64,000 bases of DNA from the NCBI GenBank assembly GCA_034509755.1, contig CM067542.1:23131001-23195000 (forward strand), in the 5' to 3' direction. The notes below the pieces were generated by a model, which was given only the letters and a program-made list of their open reading frames with translations, was not told the DNA's origin and made no database searches. A program made the position numbers and the translations under genes. Below, one piece after another: positions 1-11,156 of the stretch; the stretch's first letter is position 1; each line of letters opens with the position of its first letter. Origin of the DNA: Anisodus tanguticus. Lineage: Eukaryota > Streptophyta > Magnoliopsida > Solanales > Solanaceae.

Positions 1-44
1 TAGTTCTGTAGATATGTGTTTTTTTGGCAATTCCCTATCACCAA

Positions 45-216
45 TTTGTATCGGAAAATCATTCTTATGTCTTATGTCTTATGTATTAGATTCTATATAA
101 AGGGATCTAATTGTTTTTCTTTTATTCACCAATTCACTATCAATAATATTCTTATTCTCTTTTCTTTACTCTTGTTATTGCTTTGTAAGGATTGATGAAT
201 TATATGAATTCTAACA
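45..216 (+). repeat. Copia-A 5' LTR (left edge uncertain)
   Basis: It matches the right LTR (15762-15958) from about position 45 onward and ends in the same CTAACA just before the PBS. It has one extra 7-base TCTTATG unit. A TATA box (TATATAAAG) lies at 94-102. The first 44 bases do not align convincingly with the right LTR, so the 5' end is either diverged, truncated or outside the window. Confidence 0.75.
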
Positions 217-228
217 TGGTATCAGAGA
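217..228 (+). other. Copia-A primer-binding site
   Basis: TGGTATCAGAG directly follows the LTR end CTAACA. This is the usual plant site complementary to the 3' end of initiator methionine tRNA and fixes the + orientation of the element. Confidence 0.85.
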
Positions 229-270
229 AAATAAAATAATATTAATTTTAAATTAATATCATTTTAAATT

Positions 271-380
271 ATTGGCCGGTTCTACCGCCTATTACATAAA
301 TTCTTGCATTATGATATTGGCCGGTTCTACCACCTATTACATAAATTTTTGCATTATGATATTGGCCGGTTCTACTGCCT
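271..380 (+). repeat. 45-bp tandem repeat in the Copia-A leader, about 2.4 copies
   Basis: Units begin at 271, 316 and 361 with ATTGGCCGGTTCTAC; the third is partial. The array lies between the PBS and the gag start, in the untranslated leader. The small open frame across it (272-514) is just translated repeat and resembles no protein I know. Confidence 0.85.
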
Positions 381-615
381 ATCTTGTTGGCTTCGCTTTT
401 CTGGTTTCGCTATTCGTGTTCGTTCTTATTAATCTGGGTTCTTGTTCTGATCGGTTCCACCACTTCCACATTTTGGTTGGTGAGATCTGCCCTAACTTTG
501 GATTTCTTTGTTAATGTTGCATAATTAGTTTTTTTTTATTGGACACTCTCGTCTGTTATATGGAAATTGGGATTGTTGTTTGTTATTTGGGATTTTTCTG
601 TTTAAGTTGTTTTTG

Positions 616-1565
616 ATGGCTGGAGGTGACGATTCATTACAATCTATTGGTGTTCGTTTATATGGAAAAAATTATTCATATTGGAGCTATGTGATGATAA
701 ATTTTTGAAGGGTAAGGGACTTTGTGACTATATTTCTGAAAAAGACAAATGCCCTAAAATTGGAGATGAAAATTTTGATGAGTTATTTCATATTTAGGAG
801 ATCAATAATTCAAAGATCATTCCTTGGATCAATAACTCTATTGAAAAAAGAATTGGTGTCCAATTGGCTAAGTTCAAAAATGCTAAAGAGATTTGGGATT
901 ATTTGTCAAGACTGTTTGTGCAGAATAATTTTGCTGTTAAATGTCAATTACAATCTGAAATTCGTGCACTAGTACAGAATAATTTGGGTATTCAAGATTT
1001 TTTCTGTGCAATGACTACTCTTTGGGATATGTTGGCTTTGACGGAATCTATTGAATTGCAAGCATGTGATGCTTATATTAAATGTAGATATAAAGACTGT
1101 CTTGTTCATCTATTGATGGATCTTTGCCCAGAATTTAAAATTTGTCGTTCAGGCCTTTCGCACAAAAAACCCTTACCATCTGTTGAAGATGTGGTAAATG
1201 AACTCATGGCCGAAAAAACTTGTTTGAAGACTCTAAAGGAGATGCATACTGCTTCTACTTCTATCTTGGCAGCTTTTTCGTCTGCACCGGTCTTTGCAAC
1301 CCCTACATACTAGTATAGAACATCTTCCATATGTAATTGTAATTATTGCAAGGAACCAGGACACTGGAAGGATCAATGTCCTGAGCTACGAAAGGCGTCA
1401 GGTTGGAAGCCTTCATAGTCAGGACAAGGTTGGAAGCCTACATGGCAAGGTTGGAAGCCTCCGCAGTCAAGGTCACAAGGACAGAAGCCTCCGCAACAAT
1501 ATCACGGTGGTCAATAGAATCCATACTGTGGGGGGTCAATCCCAGAACTCTTATCCACCTAATTA
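616..1565 (+). pseudogene. gag: Copia-A gag (degenerate)
   Basis: This is the nucleocapsid precursor that would package element RNA. The ATG at 616 opens a frame starting MAGGDDSLQSIGVRLYGKNY, a copia-type Gag N-terminus with the usual G-x-N-Y-x-x-W motif. A frameshift near 700 and a stop near 795 break it. The frame at 864-1313 holds the helical Gag core. One stop (TAG, 1311) precedes an intact CCHC zinc knuckle, CNYCKEPGHWKDQC (1338-1379), in the same frame. The tail is a short repeat array. It is non-functional as written. Confidence 0.8.
1401..1490 (+). repeat. Short imperfect repeats in the Copia-A gag tail
   Basis: The motif GGTTGGAAGCC occurs at 1401, 1429 and 1449, with a decayed fourth copy near 1480. 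It lies just after the zinc knuckle, where copia Gag has a low-complexity linker. Confidence 0.6.
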
Positions 1566-1734
1566 GGTTGCCTTTGTGCTCTCTATTGATCACTCAACTT
1601 CAGAACCTTCTGTGAGTCCAGTATTGATTCCGTAGCTGACTAATTTAAGAAGTTCCTCGCCTTTCGGTAGTTTTAAAGTAATCCCCAGTCTTATGCTTTT
1701 TTTGCTCCTTCCAGTTCATCACCATCTATTGGTA

Positions 1735-1925
1735 CAGGTATCATTTTGTCTTCTTGGATTTTGGACTCTGGAGCTGGAAATCATATGTCTCCTGATTTCT
1801 GCTTTTATATCTATGTCTTGTGACCCCCATCCACTTCAGTTGTGATTGCTGGTAGCACACTTATGACATTGACAAGCATTGGTACCATTCATACATCTAC
1901 TATATCTTTACCTCATATTTATTGC
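1735..1925 (+). pseudogene. Copia-A protease N-terminal fragment
   Basis: The translation contains WILDSGAGNHMSPDF, which carries the aspartic protease D-S-G-A active-site loop of copia polyproteins. The gypsy insertion at 1926 cuts the reading region soon afterwards, and the remainder resumes at 12819. A TGA follows the fragment near 1830. Confidence 0.7.
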
Positions 1926-2612
1926 TGTCACGACCCGACCCGACGGGCCTCGACTAACCGCCCTAATGACGTCATTATACTAACTTGTCACACATAATCC
2001 AACTAACACTTAATAAGTCTGAAATCCGGCAGCATAACACTGCAATAACAACATATGCCAGGATAGGCAAGCCGACAAGGCTGTCTTTACCCCCGAATGT
2101 ATCTGCCTCCTGATGAGTCACAACTAGCCAACACAATATAACAGGCAAGCCGACAAGGCTGCCAACAGATAATATAACATATACACGGGAACACCCCCAA
2201 CATAGAGTACAATAATATGGCTGACCGAAACAGATTTTTGACCCTTACACCAGTGCAATCCACAACTGTCTACAGACCTCTACAAGAAGGATAACGACAT
2301 ATGACGGGACAGGGCCTCGTCGTGCCCATAAATATACAAAAGTCAAAATAATAGAGTTTTGTACCCAAAATGACAAAGCTCGAATCAAAGGAGCTTCCCA
2401 ACCGCCGAGTAGGAACCTAGGCCCGAGGTTCACCAAACCGAAAAACTGTACTGCGGGCATGAAATGCACCCCCGAGGAAAGGGGTCGTACGAAATAATGT
2501 ACCGAGTATGTAAAATATGAAGTTGTAAAAGAGATCATAAGTAGCCAACGAGAAAACGGGAGATCAGTATAAAAATCAGGATCCAAATCCAACTGTGCCA
2601 TAAACAATAGAA
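1926..2612 (-). repeat. Gypsy LTR 3' portion, inverted copy (arm A)
   Basis: This is the reverse complement of 3126-3819 with scattered transitions. It starts at the target duplication. Open frames in either direction are mirror translations of the LTR and are not genes. Confidence 0.85.
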
Positions 2613-2626
2613 GTCAGTTGCCTTAT

Positions 2627-3125
2627 AAAAATGAGAGTCAAGTCAAGAAAACATGAGTGCGTGTCCATATACATATATATATATATATATCTATAACGTA
2701 ACCCGGCCCACTAGTGCGAGACTCGGTGGAATCATATCATAACCCCGCCCATGCTGGGACTCGGTGAAGTCATATCGTAACCCGGCCCATGCTGGGACTC
2801 GGTAAAGTCATATCGTAACCCGGCCCATGCTGGGACTCGGTAAAGTCATATCTCATCTATGGATCCATCCTACGTAATCCGGCCCTCTAGTGAGTGTCTC
2901 GATGAAAAAATGCAAGGCTGTGCACGAACATAACCCGGTCCGAGACTCGGTGAGGTAAAGTAGTAACACTTAGCACGAGTAGATATCATGAGTAACCATA
3001 TGCAAGTAAAAATTACCATTTGACTCTCAATAAAATCATTATAATAATGTCATAATAAACTATTTGCTGAAAAATCATAGGCACTTCTCATAACAATCCT
3101 CTTTAGGAATTAAACTGTATAGGAA
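2627..3125 (+). repeat. Gypsy LTR middle segment M, with 38-bp tandem repeats
   Basis: This is a direct repeat of 10700-11156. From about 2690 to 2855 it holds about four tandem 38-bp units around ACCCGGCCCATGCTGGGACT. The copy at 10700 has about three units, which explains most of the length difference (499 against 457 bp). A TA microsatellite precedes the array at about 2672-2690. Confidence 0.85.
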
Positions 3126-3819
3126 TTCTATTGTTTATGGCACAGTTGGATTTGGATCTTGATTTTTATACCGATCTCTGTTTTTCGTTGGCTACTTATG
3201 ATCTCTTTTACGACTTCATGTTTTACATACTCGTACATTATTTCGCATCGACCCCCCTTTTCTCGGGGGGGGCTGCGTTTCATGCCCCCGCAGTCTGAGT
3301 TTTCGTTTGGTGAACCTCTTGTGCCTAGGTTCCTACTCGGCAGGTTGGGAAGCTCATTTGATTCGAGCTTTGTCATTTTGGGTACGAACCCTATTATTTT
3401 GACTTTTATATATTTATGGGCACGACGAGGCCCCGTCCCGTCATATGTCGTTATCCTTCTTGTAGAGGTCGTAGACGTTGTGGGTTGCACCGGTGTAAGG
3501 GTCGAAATCTATTTCGATCACCATATTATTGTACTCTATGTTGGGGGTATTTCCGTGTATATGTTATATTATCTGTTGGCAGCCTTGTCGGCTTGCATGT
3601 TATATTATGTTGGCTAGTTGTGACTCCCTCGAGGCGGATACATTCGGGGGTAAAGGCGGCCTTTGTCGGCTTGCCTACCCCGGCATATGTTGTTATTGCG
3701 GCGTTATCTTGTCGGATTTGATTTCGACTCATTAAGTGTTAGTTGGATTATGTGTGATAGGTTAGTATAATGACGTCATTAGGGCGGTTAGCCGCGGCCC
3801 GTCGGGTCGGGTCGTGACA
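3126..3819 (+). repeat. Gypsy LTR 3' portion (arm A')
   Basis: It ends in GGGTCGTGACA immediately before the PBS, so this is the U5 side of the LTR in + orientation. Its reverse complement occurs at 1926-2612. Confidence 0.88.
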
Positions 3820-3823
3820 AAAG

Positions 3824-3836
3824 TGGTATCAGAGCA
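3824..3836 (+). other. Gypsy primer-binding site
   Basis: TGGTATCAGAGCA follows the LTR end by four bases (AAAG). This AAAG-TGGTATCAGAGC arrangement is typical of plant chromoviruses primed by initiator Met tRNA. Confidence 0.88.
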
Positions 3837-4025
3837 GTTAGTCCTCGGAATGTCTACAGATCGTGTCTAGTAGAGTCTTGCGTATGGGTATGTTGTGCAC
3901 CATACTTATACGCAGGAGGCTGCAGGGCATTTAGGATTGGTTTCTATTCTTTCATCTCTTAGATCATGCAATAGAGCTATGTTAGTAGGATAATCCCTTC
4001 CTGACAACTTAATATGTTTACAACT

Positions 4026-6076
4026 ATGCCTCCGAAGAAGGCGACAGCGGCCCAGAAGGGCAGGTCTACAGCGGGGGATACCAGCTGGATTTAGAAAGTT
4101 ACTAGGTTCCGTACCCAGTCTATGCCGGAGACTGTGCCCCAGTCAACGAGCTCTGCTTCGTCACCACCACCAGAGGTTCCAGTTTAGGGGGTAACATCTC
4201 CAGTTTCGAGGCCCCAGCACCTGAGCCTCCACCTCCTCAGCTGGGGGCAGAGGACAGAGCTATGAGAGATGCGGTGCAGCTGCTGACTAGGTTAGTGGCA
4301 GGGCAGACTTATAGATAGGAACCAGGAGTTGGCCCCAGAGCAGATAGTTTGAGGGTCCGTGATTTCTTGAGCTGTAGTCCACCAGAGTTTTTCAGGTCAA
4401 GGCCCGAGGATGACCCGCAAGTGTTTATCCGACAGATGCAACGTACCTTGAGGGTAATCAGGGCTTCAGAGACTGAGTCTGTGGAGTTGGTTTCGTATAG
4501 GATGCGGGATATAGCTACAAACTGGTATGAGTCTTGGGAGTTGTCCAGGGGAGAGGATGTTCCTCCAACTACATGGGAGGAGTTTATAGAGGCCTTCCTT
4601 GGTCACTTCTTGCCTCCAGAGATGAGGAGAGCTAGAGTGGACAGATTCTTACAATTGAGGCAGAATGGCAGGACCATTCGGGAGTATAGCTTGGAGTTTG
4701 ATTCATTGGCCAGATATGCACCCACTATTGTAGCAGATATAGCAGATAGGGTGCATCTCTTTGTGATGGGGCTGGACCATTATCTGATCGATGGTTGTAT
4801 GGCGGCGGCTCTTCAGTCGGGTATGGATATTGCTCGTATCCAGGCATACGCACAAGGGGTTGAGGATCGACATAGAGGGCGACAGCCAGACAGAGGTCAT
4901 GACAGGGACCAGCATAAGAGGGCTAGGTCGGCAGCTTATTTCGGTGAGTCTCGAGGCAGACAGTTCCAACAGCAGGTCAGATATTCATCGCAGCCAACAC
5001 AGAGTGCTCCTCTGCAGTCTACGGGCAAGAGGTTCGACCGCCCCGGGTATTCAGGAGCCGGACAGAGCTCCATGGCTTTGGGTTCTCAGAGGAACATGGG
5101 CTCTAGTCAGTTGAGGCCATCTTATCCTCGGTGCTCTCAGTGTGGTAAGCTTCATATTGGGGAATATCGTTCGACCACAGGTGTTTGTTTCTCTTACGGC
5201 CGTCAGGGCCATATGATGAGAGAGTGTCCCAACATGGGTGGTTCAGGTGGGATGGCTCGGCCTACGGGGTCGGGTACTAGTTCATCGTCATCTATGGCTA
5301 TGCGCCCCACCGGGCGGGGTATTCAGACGCCAGCAGGCCGTGGTAGAGGTCGTGGAAGAGTTTCTAGTTCCAACGGTCCTTCGAACCGCATGTATGCTTT
5401 GGCCAGTAGACGTGATCAGGAGGCGTCACCAGATGTTGTTACAGGTATACTATCGGTCTTTTTCTGTAATGTATATGCTTTGATAGATCCAGGTTCCACC
5501 TTGTCCTACATATCCCCTCTTGTTGCTAATAGAATAGGGATAGAACTTGAGCCGATAGAACCATTCGAGGTAGCTACACCAGTAGGAGATTCGGTTATAG
5601 CTAAGCGTGTGTATAAAAATTGTTCGGTGGTGATATATAGCCGTCATACCTTAGCAGATTTGATAGAGTTGGATATGGCCGACTTTGATGTCATTATGGG
5701 TATGGATTGGTTGGCTTCTTATTTTGCCAACGTTGATTGTAGGGAGAAGTTGGTTCAATTTCAGTTTCCAGACGAGCCAGTTATAGAATGGAAAGGGAAT
5801 GCAGCATTGCCGAGGGGTAAGTTTATTTCATACCTCAAGGCAAGGAAGACGGTCAGAAAAGGTTATATCTATCATTTGGTTCGGGTGCATGATACAGAAG
5901 CGGAGGTACCGGCTCTTCAGTTAGTTCCGGTAGTTAGTGAGTTTCCGGATGTATTCCCAGATGATCTTCCAGGTCTCCCTCCAGAGCGGGAGATAGATTT
6001 CAGTGTAGATGTATTACCAGGTACCCAACATATATCCATTCTTCCTTATAGAATGGCACCTGCAGAGCTGAAGTAG
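4026..6076 (+). pseudogene. gag: Gypsy gag and protease (degenerate)
   Basis: The ATG at 4026 (MPPKKATAAQKGRS) is a plausible Gag start. Stops and a frameshift intervene before the long open stretch 4349-6076. That stretch holds the Retrotrans_gag core (PPEFFRSRPEDDPQVF and W-x-E-F region), a basic Q/R-rich linker, a damaged zinc knuckle, and then the aspartic protease. In the knuckle, CFSYGRQGHMMREC has Tyr where the second Cys should be. The protease loop is ALIDPGSTLSYIS, with the DPGS form common in this clade. The frame ends at TAG 6074-6076 in the protease-RT linker. Confidence 0.85.
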
Positions 6077-7456
6077 TTGAAGGAGCAGCTGAGAGACTTG
6101 TTGGAGAAAGGCTTTATTAGGCCGAGTACATCTCCATGGGGAGCACCAGTGTTATTTGTGAGGTAGAAAGATGGATCGCTGCAGATGTGTATGGATTATA
6201 GGCAGCTGAACAAGGTCACCATCAAGAACAGGTACCCCCTTCCCAGGATTGATGATTTATTTGACCAGTTGCGGGGTGTTAAGTGCTTCTCGAAGATAGA
6301 CTTGCGGTCAGGTTATCATCAAAGTGCGGGTAAGGGAGGCAGATATTCCAAAGACAGCATTCAGAACCCGATATGGACATTATGAGTTTAGGGTGATGTC
6401 TTTGGACTGACTAATGCTCCAGCAGTGTTTATGGATTTGATGAACCGGGTATTCAGGCCGTTCTTAGACATGTTCGTCATTGTATTCATTGATGATATCT
6501 TGGTTTATTCTGTTCGAAGCGGGGAGCATGCGGACCATTTGAGGATGGTACTTAGGGTCCTCCAAAGCACCGGCAGATTGTATGCCAAGTTTTCCAAGTG
6601 TGAGTTCTGGTTGACTTCGGTGGCATTCTTGGGGCATATTATCGGGGCTAATGGTATTCGGGTGGATACACAGAAGATTGAGGCGGTGAAGACTTGGCCC
6701 AGACCTACGACACCTACTAAGTTACGCAGTTTTCTGGGGCTAGCAGGGTATTACATAAGGTTTGTGGAGAAGTTTGCCTCGATCTCAGCGCCTTTGACTA
6801 GGCTAACTCAGAAGGCAGCTAAGTTTCATTGGACGGATGCTTGTGAGCACAGTTTCCAGTTGTTGAAGGACAAGTTGACAACGACTCCAATTCTGACTCT
6901 TCCTGAGGGACCGGATGGTTATGTCATTTATTGTGATGCTTCAGGCATTGGGCTAGGTTATGTGTTGATGCAGTATGGCAAATTTATAGCTTATGCCTCC
7001 CGACAGCTCAGAAAGCATGAAAAGAATTATCCCACTCATGATTTGGAGCTAGCAGCGGTGATTCATGCCTTGAAGATTTGGAGACATTATTTGTATGGGA
7101 TTCATGTTGATATTTATACGGATCACAAGAGTCTCCAATATATCTTTAAGTAGAAGGAGTTGAACCTACGGCAGAGGCGGTGGCTAGAGTTGCTAAATGA
7201 CTATGATGTTGATATCTTGTACCACCCGGGAAAAACCAATGTTATGGCAGATGCTCTTAGTCATAGATCCATGGGTAGCTTGATGGATGTGCAGCCAGAC
7301 AGAAGGAAGATGGTTCATGAGATACATAGGCTAGCGAGTCTTGGAGTCCGGTTGGCGGATTCGGGAGATAACGGGGTTCTTATTCGGGATGTTGCGGAGT
7401 CCTCTATCGTGGAAGAGGTAAAGAGACGTCAGTATGAGGATCCTGTTCTGGCCTGA
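6077..7456 (+). pseudogene. pol: Gypsy reverse transcriptase and RNase H (degenerate)
   Basis: RT copies element RNA and RNase H removes the template. RT palm motifs are visible: MCMDYRQLNKVTIKNRYPLP at 6185, and the catalytic FIDD at 6485-6496 within VIVFIDDILVYS. RNase H motifs follow: YCDASGIGLGYVL and DHKSLQYIF (6930-7150). A TAG at about 6165, a frameshift near 6330, a TAG at 7151 and a TGA at 7454 break the frame. Domain order PR-RT-RH before integrase is the gypsy order. Confidence 0.85.
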
Positions 7457-8869
7457 TATAGAGATGCGGCTCTCCGAAAGGGAAAGACTTTATTTGAGGT
7501 TACACTTGATGATGTGCTGAGGTATGAGGGCATATTATGTGTACCTAATGTTGCAGGGCTACGACAGCAGGTTATGGGAGAGGCACACAATGCCCGTTAT
7601 TCCATTCATCCAGGGTTGACGAAGAAGTACCATGACCTTAGATGCTTGTCAAGGTGAGATGGCATGAAAAGAGACATCGCAGAATTTGTTGCCCAGTGCC
7701 CGAATTGTCAGCAGGTTAAGGTTGAGCATCAGAAGCCTGGTGGATTATTACAGGATATTGAGATCCCGACTTGGAAGTGGGAAGTGATCAATATGGAACT
7801 CATTACAGGCTTACCTCGCACTCAGCGGAAGTGTGATTCCATATGGGTTATCGTGGATAGGCTGACGAAATTAGCCCATTTTCTTCCAGTGAGGACTACT
7901 TACTCAGCTGAGGACTATGCTAGGCTGTACATCAGGGAGATAGTGAGACTGCACGGAGTTCCCACATTTATTATATCTGACCAAAGAGCTCAGTTTACAG
8001 CTAACTTCTGGAGATCATTCCAGAAGGGATTGGGGACACAAGTGAGTCTCAGCACATCATTTCACCCTCAGACGGACGGACGGGCGCGAGTGTACTATCC
8101 GGACATTAGAGGATATCTTTGAGGGCCTGTATTATTGACTTCGAGAGGTAGTTGGGATGACCATTTACCACTCATTGAGTTTGCTTATAACAACAGCTAC
8201 CATTCTAGCATCCAGATGGCACCGTATGAGGCTTTATATGGGAGAAAGTCCAGTTCACCTATTGGTTGATTTGATGTAGGTGAGACTAAGTTGATCGGCC
8301 CAGACATGGTTCAGCAAGCTGTTGATAAGGTGAAACTCATTCATGAGAGGTTATTAGCAGCACAAAGTCGACAGAAGTCATATGCTGATAATCGACGTCG
8401 ACACTTAGAGTTTCAGGTTGATGATTGGGTGTTCCTAAAGGTGTCACCCATGAAGGGTGTGATGAGGTTTGGCAAGAAAGGGAAGTTTAGCCCAAGGTAC
8501 ATCGGGCCTTACCAGATCATTCGTAGGATATGCAAGGTTGCCTATGAGTTGGATCTACCGCCTGATTTGGAAGCAGTACATCCAGTCTTCCATGTATCTA
8601 TGATGCGTAAGTGTATTGGTGATCCTTCCAGAGTCTTCCCAGTTGATGACGTCCAGGTGACAGAGGAGTTGTCCTACGAGGAAAGCCCCGTAGCCATACT
8701 TGATCGCCAGGTCAGGAGATTACGGATGAAGGATGTGGCTTCCGTCAAGGTATTGTGGAGGAACCACAATAGGGAGGAAATGACTTGGGAGGCAGAGGAT
8801 GAGATGAAGAAGAAGTATCATCATTTGTTCCCTGTGCCTCCAGGTAATTTAATTCAACTCCCCATTTGA
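7457..8869 (+). pseudogene. pol: Gypsy integrase with C-terminal chromodomain (degenerate)
   Basis: The integrase zinc region ends in CPNCQQVK (about 7697). The core has DRLTKLAHFLPV and HGVPTFIISDQ, followed by FHPQTDGRA. The GPY/F region (FSPRYIGPYQI) and a chromodomain-like tail (VKVLWRNHNREEMTWEAEDE) end at the stop 8867-8869. Chromodomains of this type target chromoviruses to heterochromatin marks (family knowledge). Stops at 7454 and about 7655 and frameshifts near 8095 and 8270 inactivate it. Confidence 0.85.
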
Positions 8870-9028
8870 TTATTGTAATTGGTGAATTGCATATGTGTGA
8901 TATATTGTGGCCCTGTGTGGCATCTGTTGGTTTGCTGAATATAGGCGGATAGGCATAGTTATAAAGGAGACTCTGCCGAAATTTTTCTAGCATTAGACTT
9001 ATTATGAACATTCGAGGACGAATGTTTC

Positions 9029-9042
9029 TAAAGGGGGAAAAA
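9029..9042 (+). other. Gypsy polypurine tract
   Basis: TAAAGGGGGAAAAA directly precedes the LTR start TGTTACACC at 9043. It primes plus-strand DNA and confirms that the internal region reads on the + strand. Confidence 0.85.
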
Positions 9043-10699
9043 TGTTACACCTCGTAAGATTAAGACGATAATTAAGAACACCATTAAGGAAGTAAGATTC
9101 GGATATTGAATATAAGGAACGCTTACATATGTTAATACGGGAAATTAGTGTATAAACGGATGTTATCCCAGAATAGTTTTTCTTTAGTGCTATACATGTG
9201 GCGACGAGAATTAATCCTAGTAGTTGAATTTATTCCAATGGAGTTATGGAATAGTATTGTATTTAAATTGTGACATTGAGGATACGAGGCTTTATGAAAT
9301 TCTCGGGAATTAAAAGAAGTGGGTTTAAGATTTATTAATTGAAGAAGCTGGGGGGGGGGCAAAGTGTGATAAGGAAATTCAGATTTTTTTTATATACCTA
9401 CACTCACATCTTCAACTTCATTCTAAACTTAACCAAAAACCTCACCTATCTTCTCCAAACCCACCCCCTGCTGGCCGAAAATCACCCCAACCCTATACCC
9501 AATTTAAGATTTTTATCTTCTCTTTCTAGACTACATTGTTCACCAAAAATTAGAAGCAAAACAACACCAAAAACAGTGGCAAAAATAGCCACTGCTGGCT
9601 GAAACTCTAACCCAGAAATTTCGAATTTTTGGGATGAAATTTTGGAAGAACAACGTGTAGGGATGATGGGTTAACATTGTAGAACACTTGCATGTCAATT
9701 GGAGTTGAAGAAGTGAACAAAAAAGGGAAATAAATACGAAAACAATGGGGATTTTCGGACAAGCAGTGGGCAGAAAATTGTAGACTATTTTGGGATGAAT
9801 TTGAGGTATAAAATTCTTCTTTCTATGATATAATTGGAATGCATGTTGTTAGAATTAAGGTAATGATTTTGTGTTAAGGAGAAATTGGAATTTAAGCGTT
9901 GCATGTGACAATTTTGGGCTAGTTGCCAATTTGGGACAGATTTTGATGTTATTGGATTCGTTGGTTATTGTTATTATTATTGTCACTAATTGGATGATGA
10001 AATTGAAAGGAAACATTGATATTTAGTTGGAATTAGCTATATGAAAGTATTGAAATATGAAATTGGATTTTAGGAGTTAAGATAAGAGTTATGGAATTAT
10101 GACATGTTGTGGCCAAGAACTTGCATGAAATTGTTGGACATGTTGTGATGTATATGGACTGTTTTAGGGACTGTTTTGTGGTGTTATAATACTGAAAATT
10201 TAGTTACCATTATGCATGTTTAAGTGTGGTAATTGCTAATGTAAGTCCTAAAGGAATAAGGGTGTAGAAAGGCGTAGAAATGCTTCACATTCTACCCTCG
10301 TTGTTGTTGGAACATGGACTATTTTGCGGGCTGTTTTTAAGGTGGATTAAGAGGCTAAATTTACATGAGAAGTGGGTGTGTAAATTCCTTTTATTGTTGT
10401 TTTGGTTGTGCCCTTAATTGGTGCTTGGTTATTGATGTTATTAGACTCGTTTGGAAGTTGTGGAAACATGTATAAACAGGGGAAGTGCTGCCTGAATTTT
10501 TATAGAATAAGAAGTCGTTATTCGATATAAAGTATGCTAATAATCATAGAATTAACGAGCGTATTACCATTATTATAGGTTGAAGTTCTATAACGAGGCA
10601 TATTCTAATATTGGGTGGATTAGTTCGTCTAAAAGGTATGTGAAACTCTTACTTCTTTCTTTTGGCATGATTTAATGAAAGTACGGCGGACGTACTTGA
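9043..10699 (+). repeat. Gypsy LTR 5' portion (arm B)
   Basis: It begins TGTTACACC right after the PPT. It is 1657 bp, and its reverse complement, also 1657 bp, lies at 11157-12813. By eye, the first 200 bases differ at roughly 5 percent of sites, mostly C/T or G/A changes. A homopolymer of G near 9350 corresponds to the poly-C near 12490. Confidence 0.87.
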
Positions 10700-11156
10700 A
10701 AAAATGAGAGTCAAGTCAAGAAAACATGAGTGCATGTCCATATACATATATATATATATCTGTAACGTAACCCGGCCCACTAGTGCGGGACTCGGTGGAA
10801 TCATATTATAACTCGGCCCATGCTGGGACTCGGTGAAGTCATATCGTAACCCGGCCCATGCTGGGACTCGGTAAAGTCATATCTCATCTATGGATCCATC
10901 CTACATAACCCGGCCCTCTAGTGAGGGTCTCGGTGAAAAAATGCAAGGATGTGCACGAACATAACCCGGCCCGGGACTCGGTGAGGTGAAGTAGTAACAC
11001 TTAGCACGAGTAGATATCATGAGTAACCATATGCAAGTAAAAATTATCATTTGACTCTCAATAAAATCATTATAATAATGTCATAATAAACTCTTTGCTG
11101 AAAAATCATAGGCACTTCTCATAACAATCCTCTTTAGGAATTAAACTGTATAAGAA
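10700..11156 (+). repeat. Gypsy LTR middle segment M'
   Basis: This is a direct copy of 2627-3125, with one fewer 38-bp unit (array about 10770-10890) and a shorter TA run. It forms the 457-bp spacer between the two 1657-bp inverted arms. Confidence 0.85.

Noticed and set aside
2245..3617. Similar open frames on opposite strands (2245-2607 minus, 3159-3617 plus) that look like a duplicated membrane protein
   Set aside because: They are translations of the two inverted copies of the same LTR segment, with no known domain.
3824..3840. tRNA-like sequence
   Set aside because: Only the short primer-binding complement is present; there is no cloverleaf.
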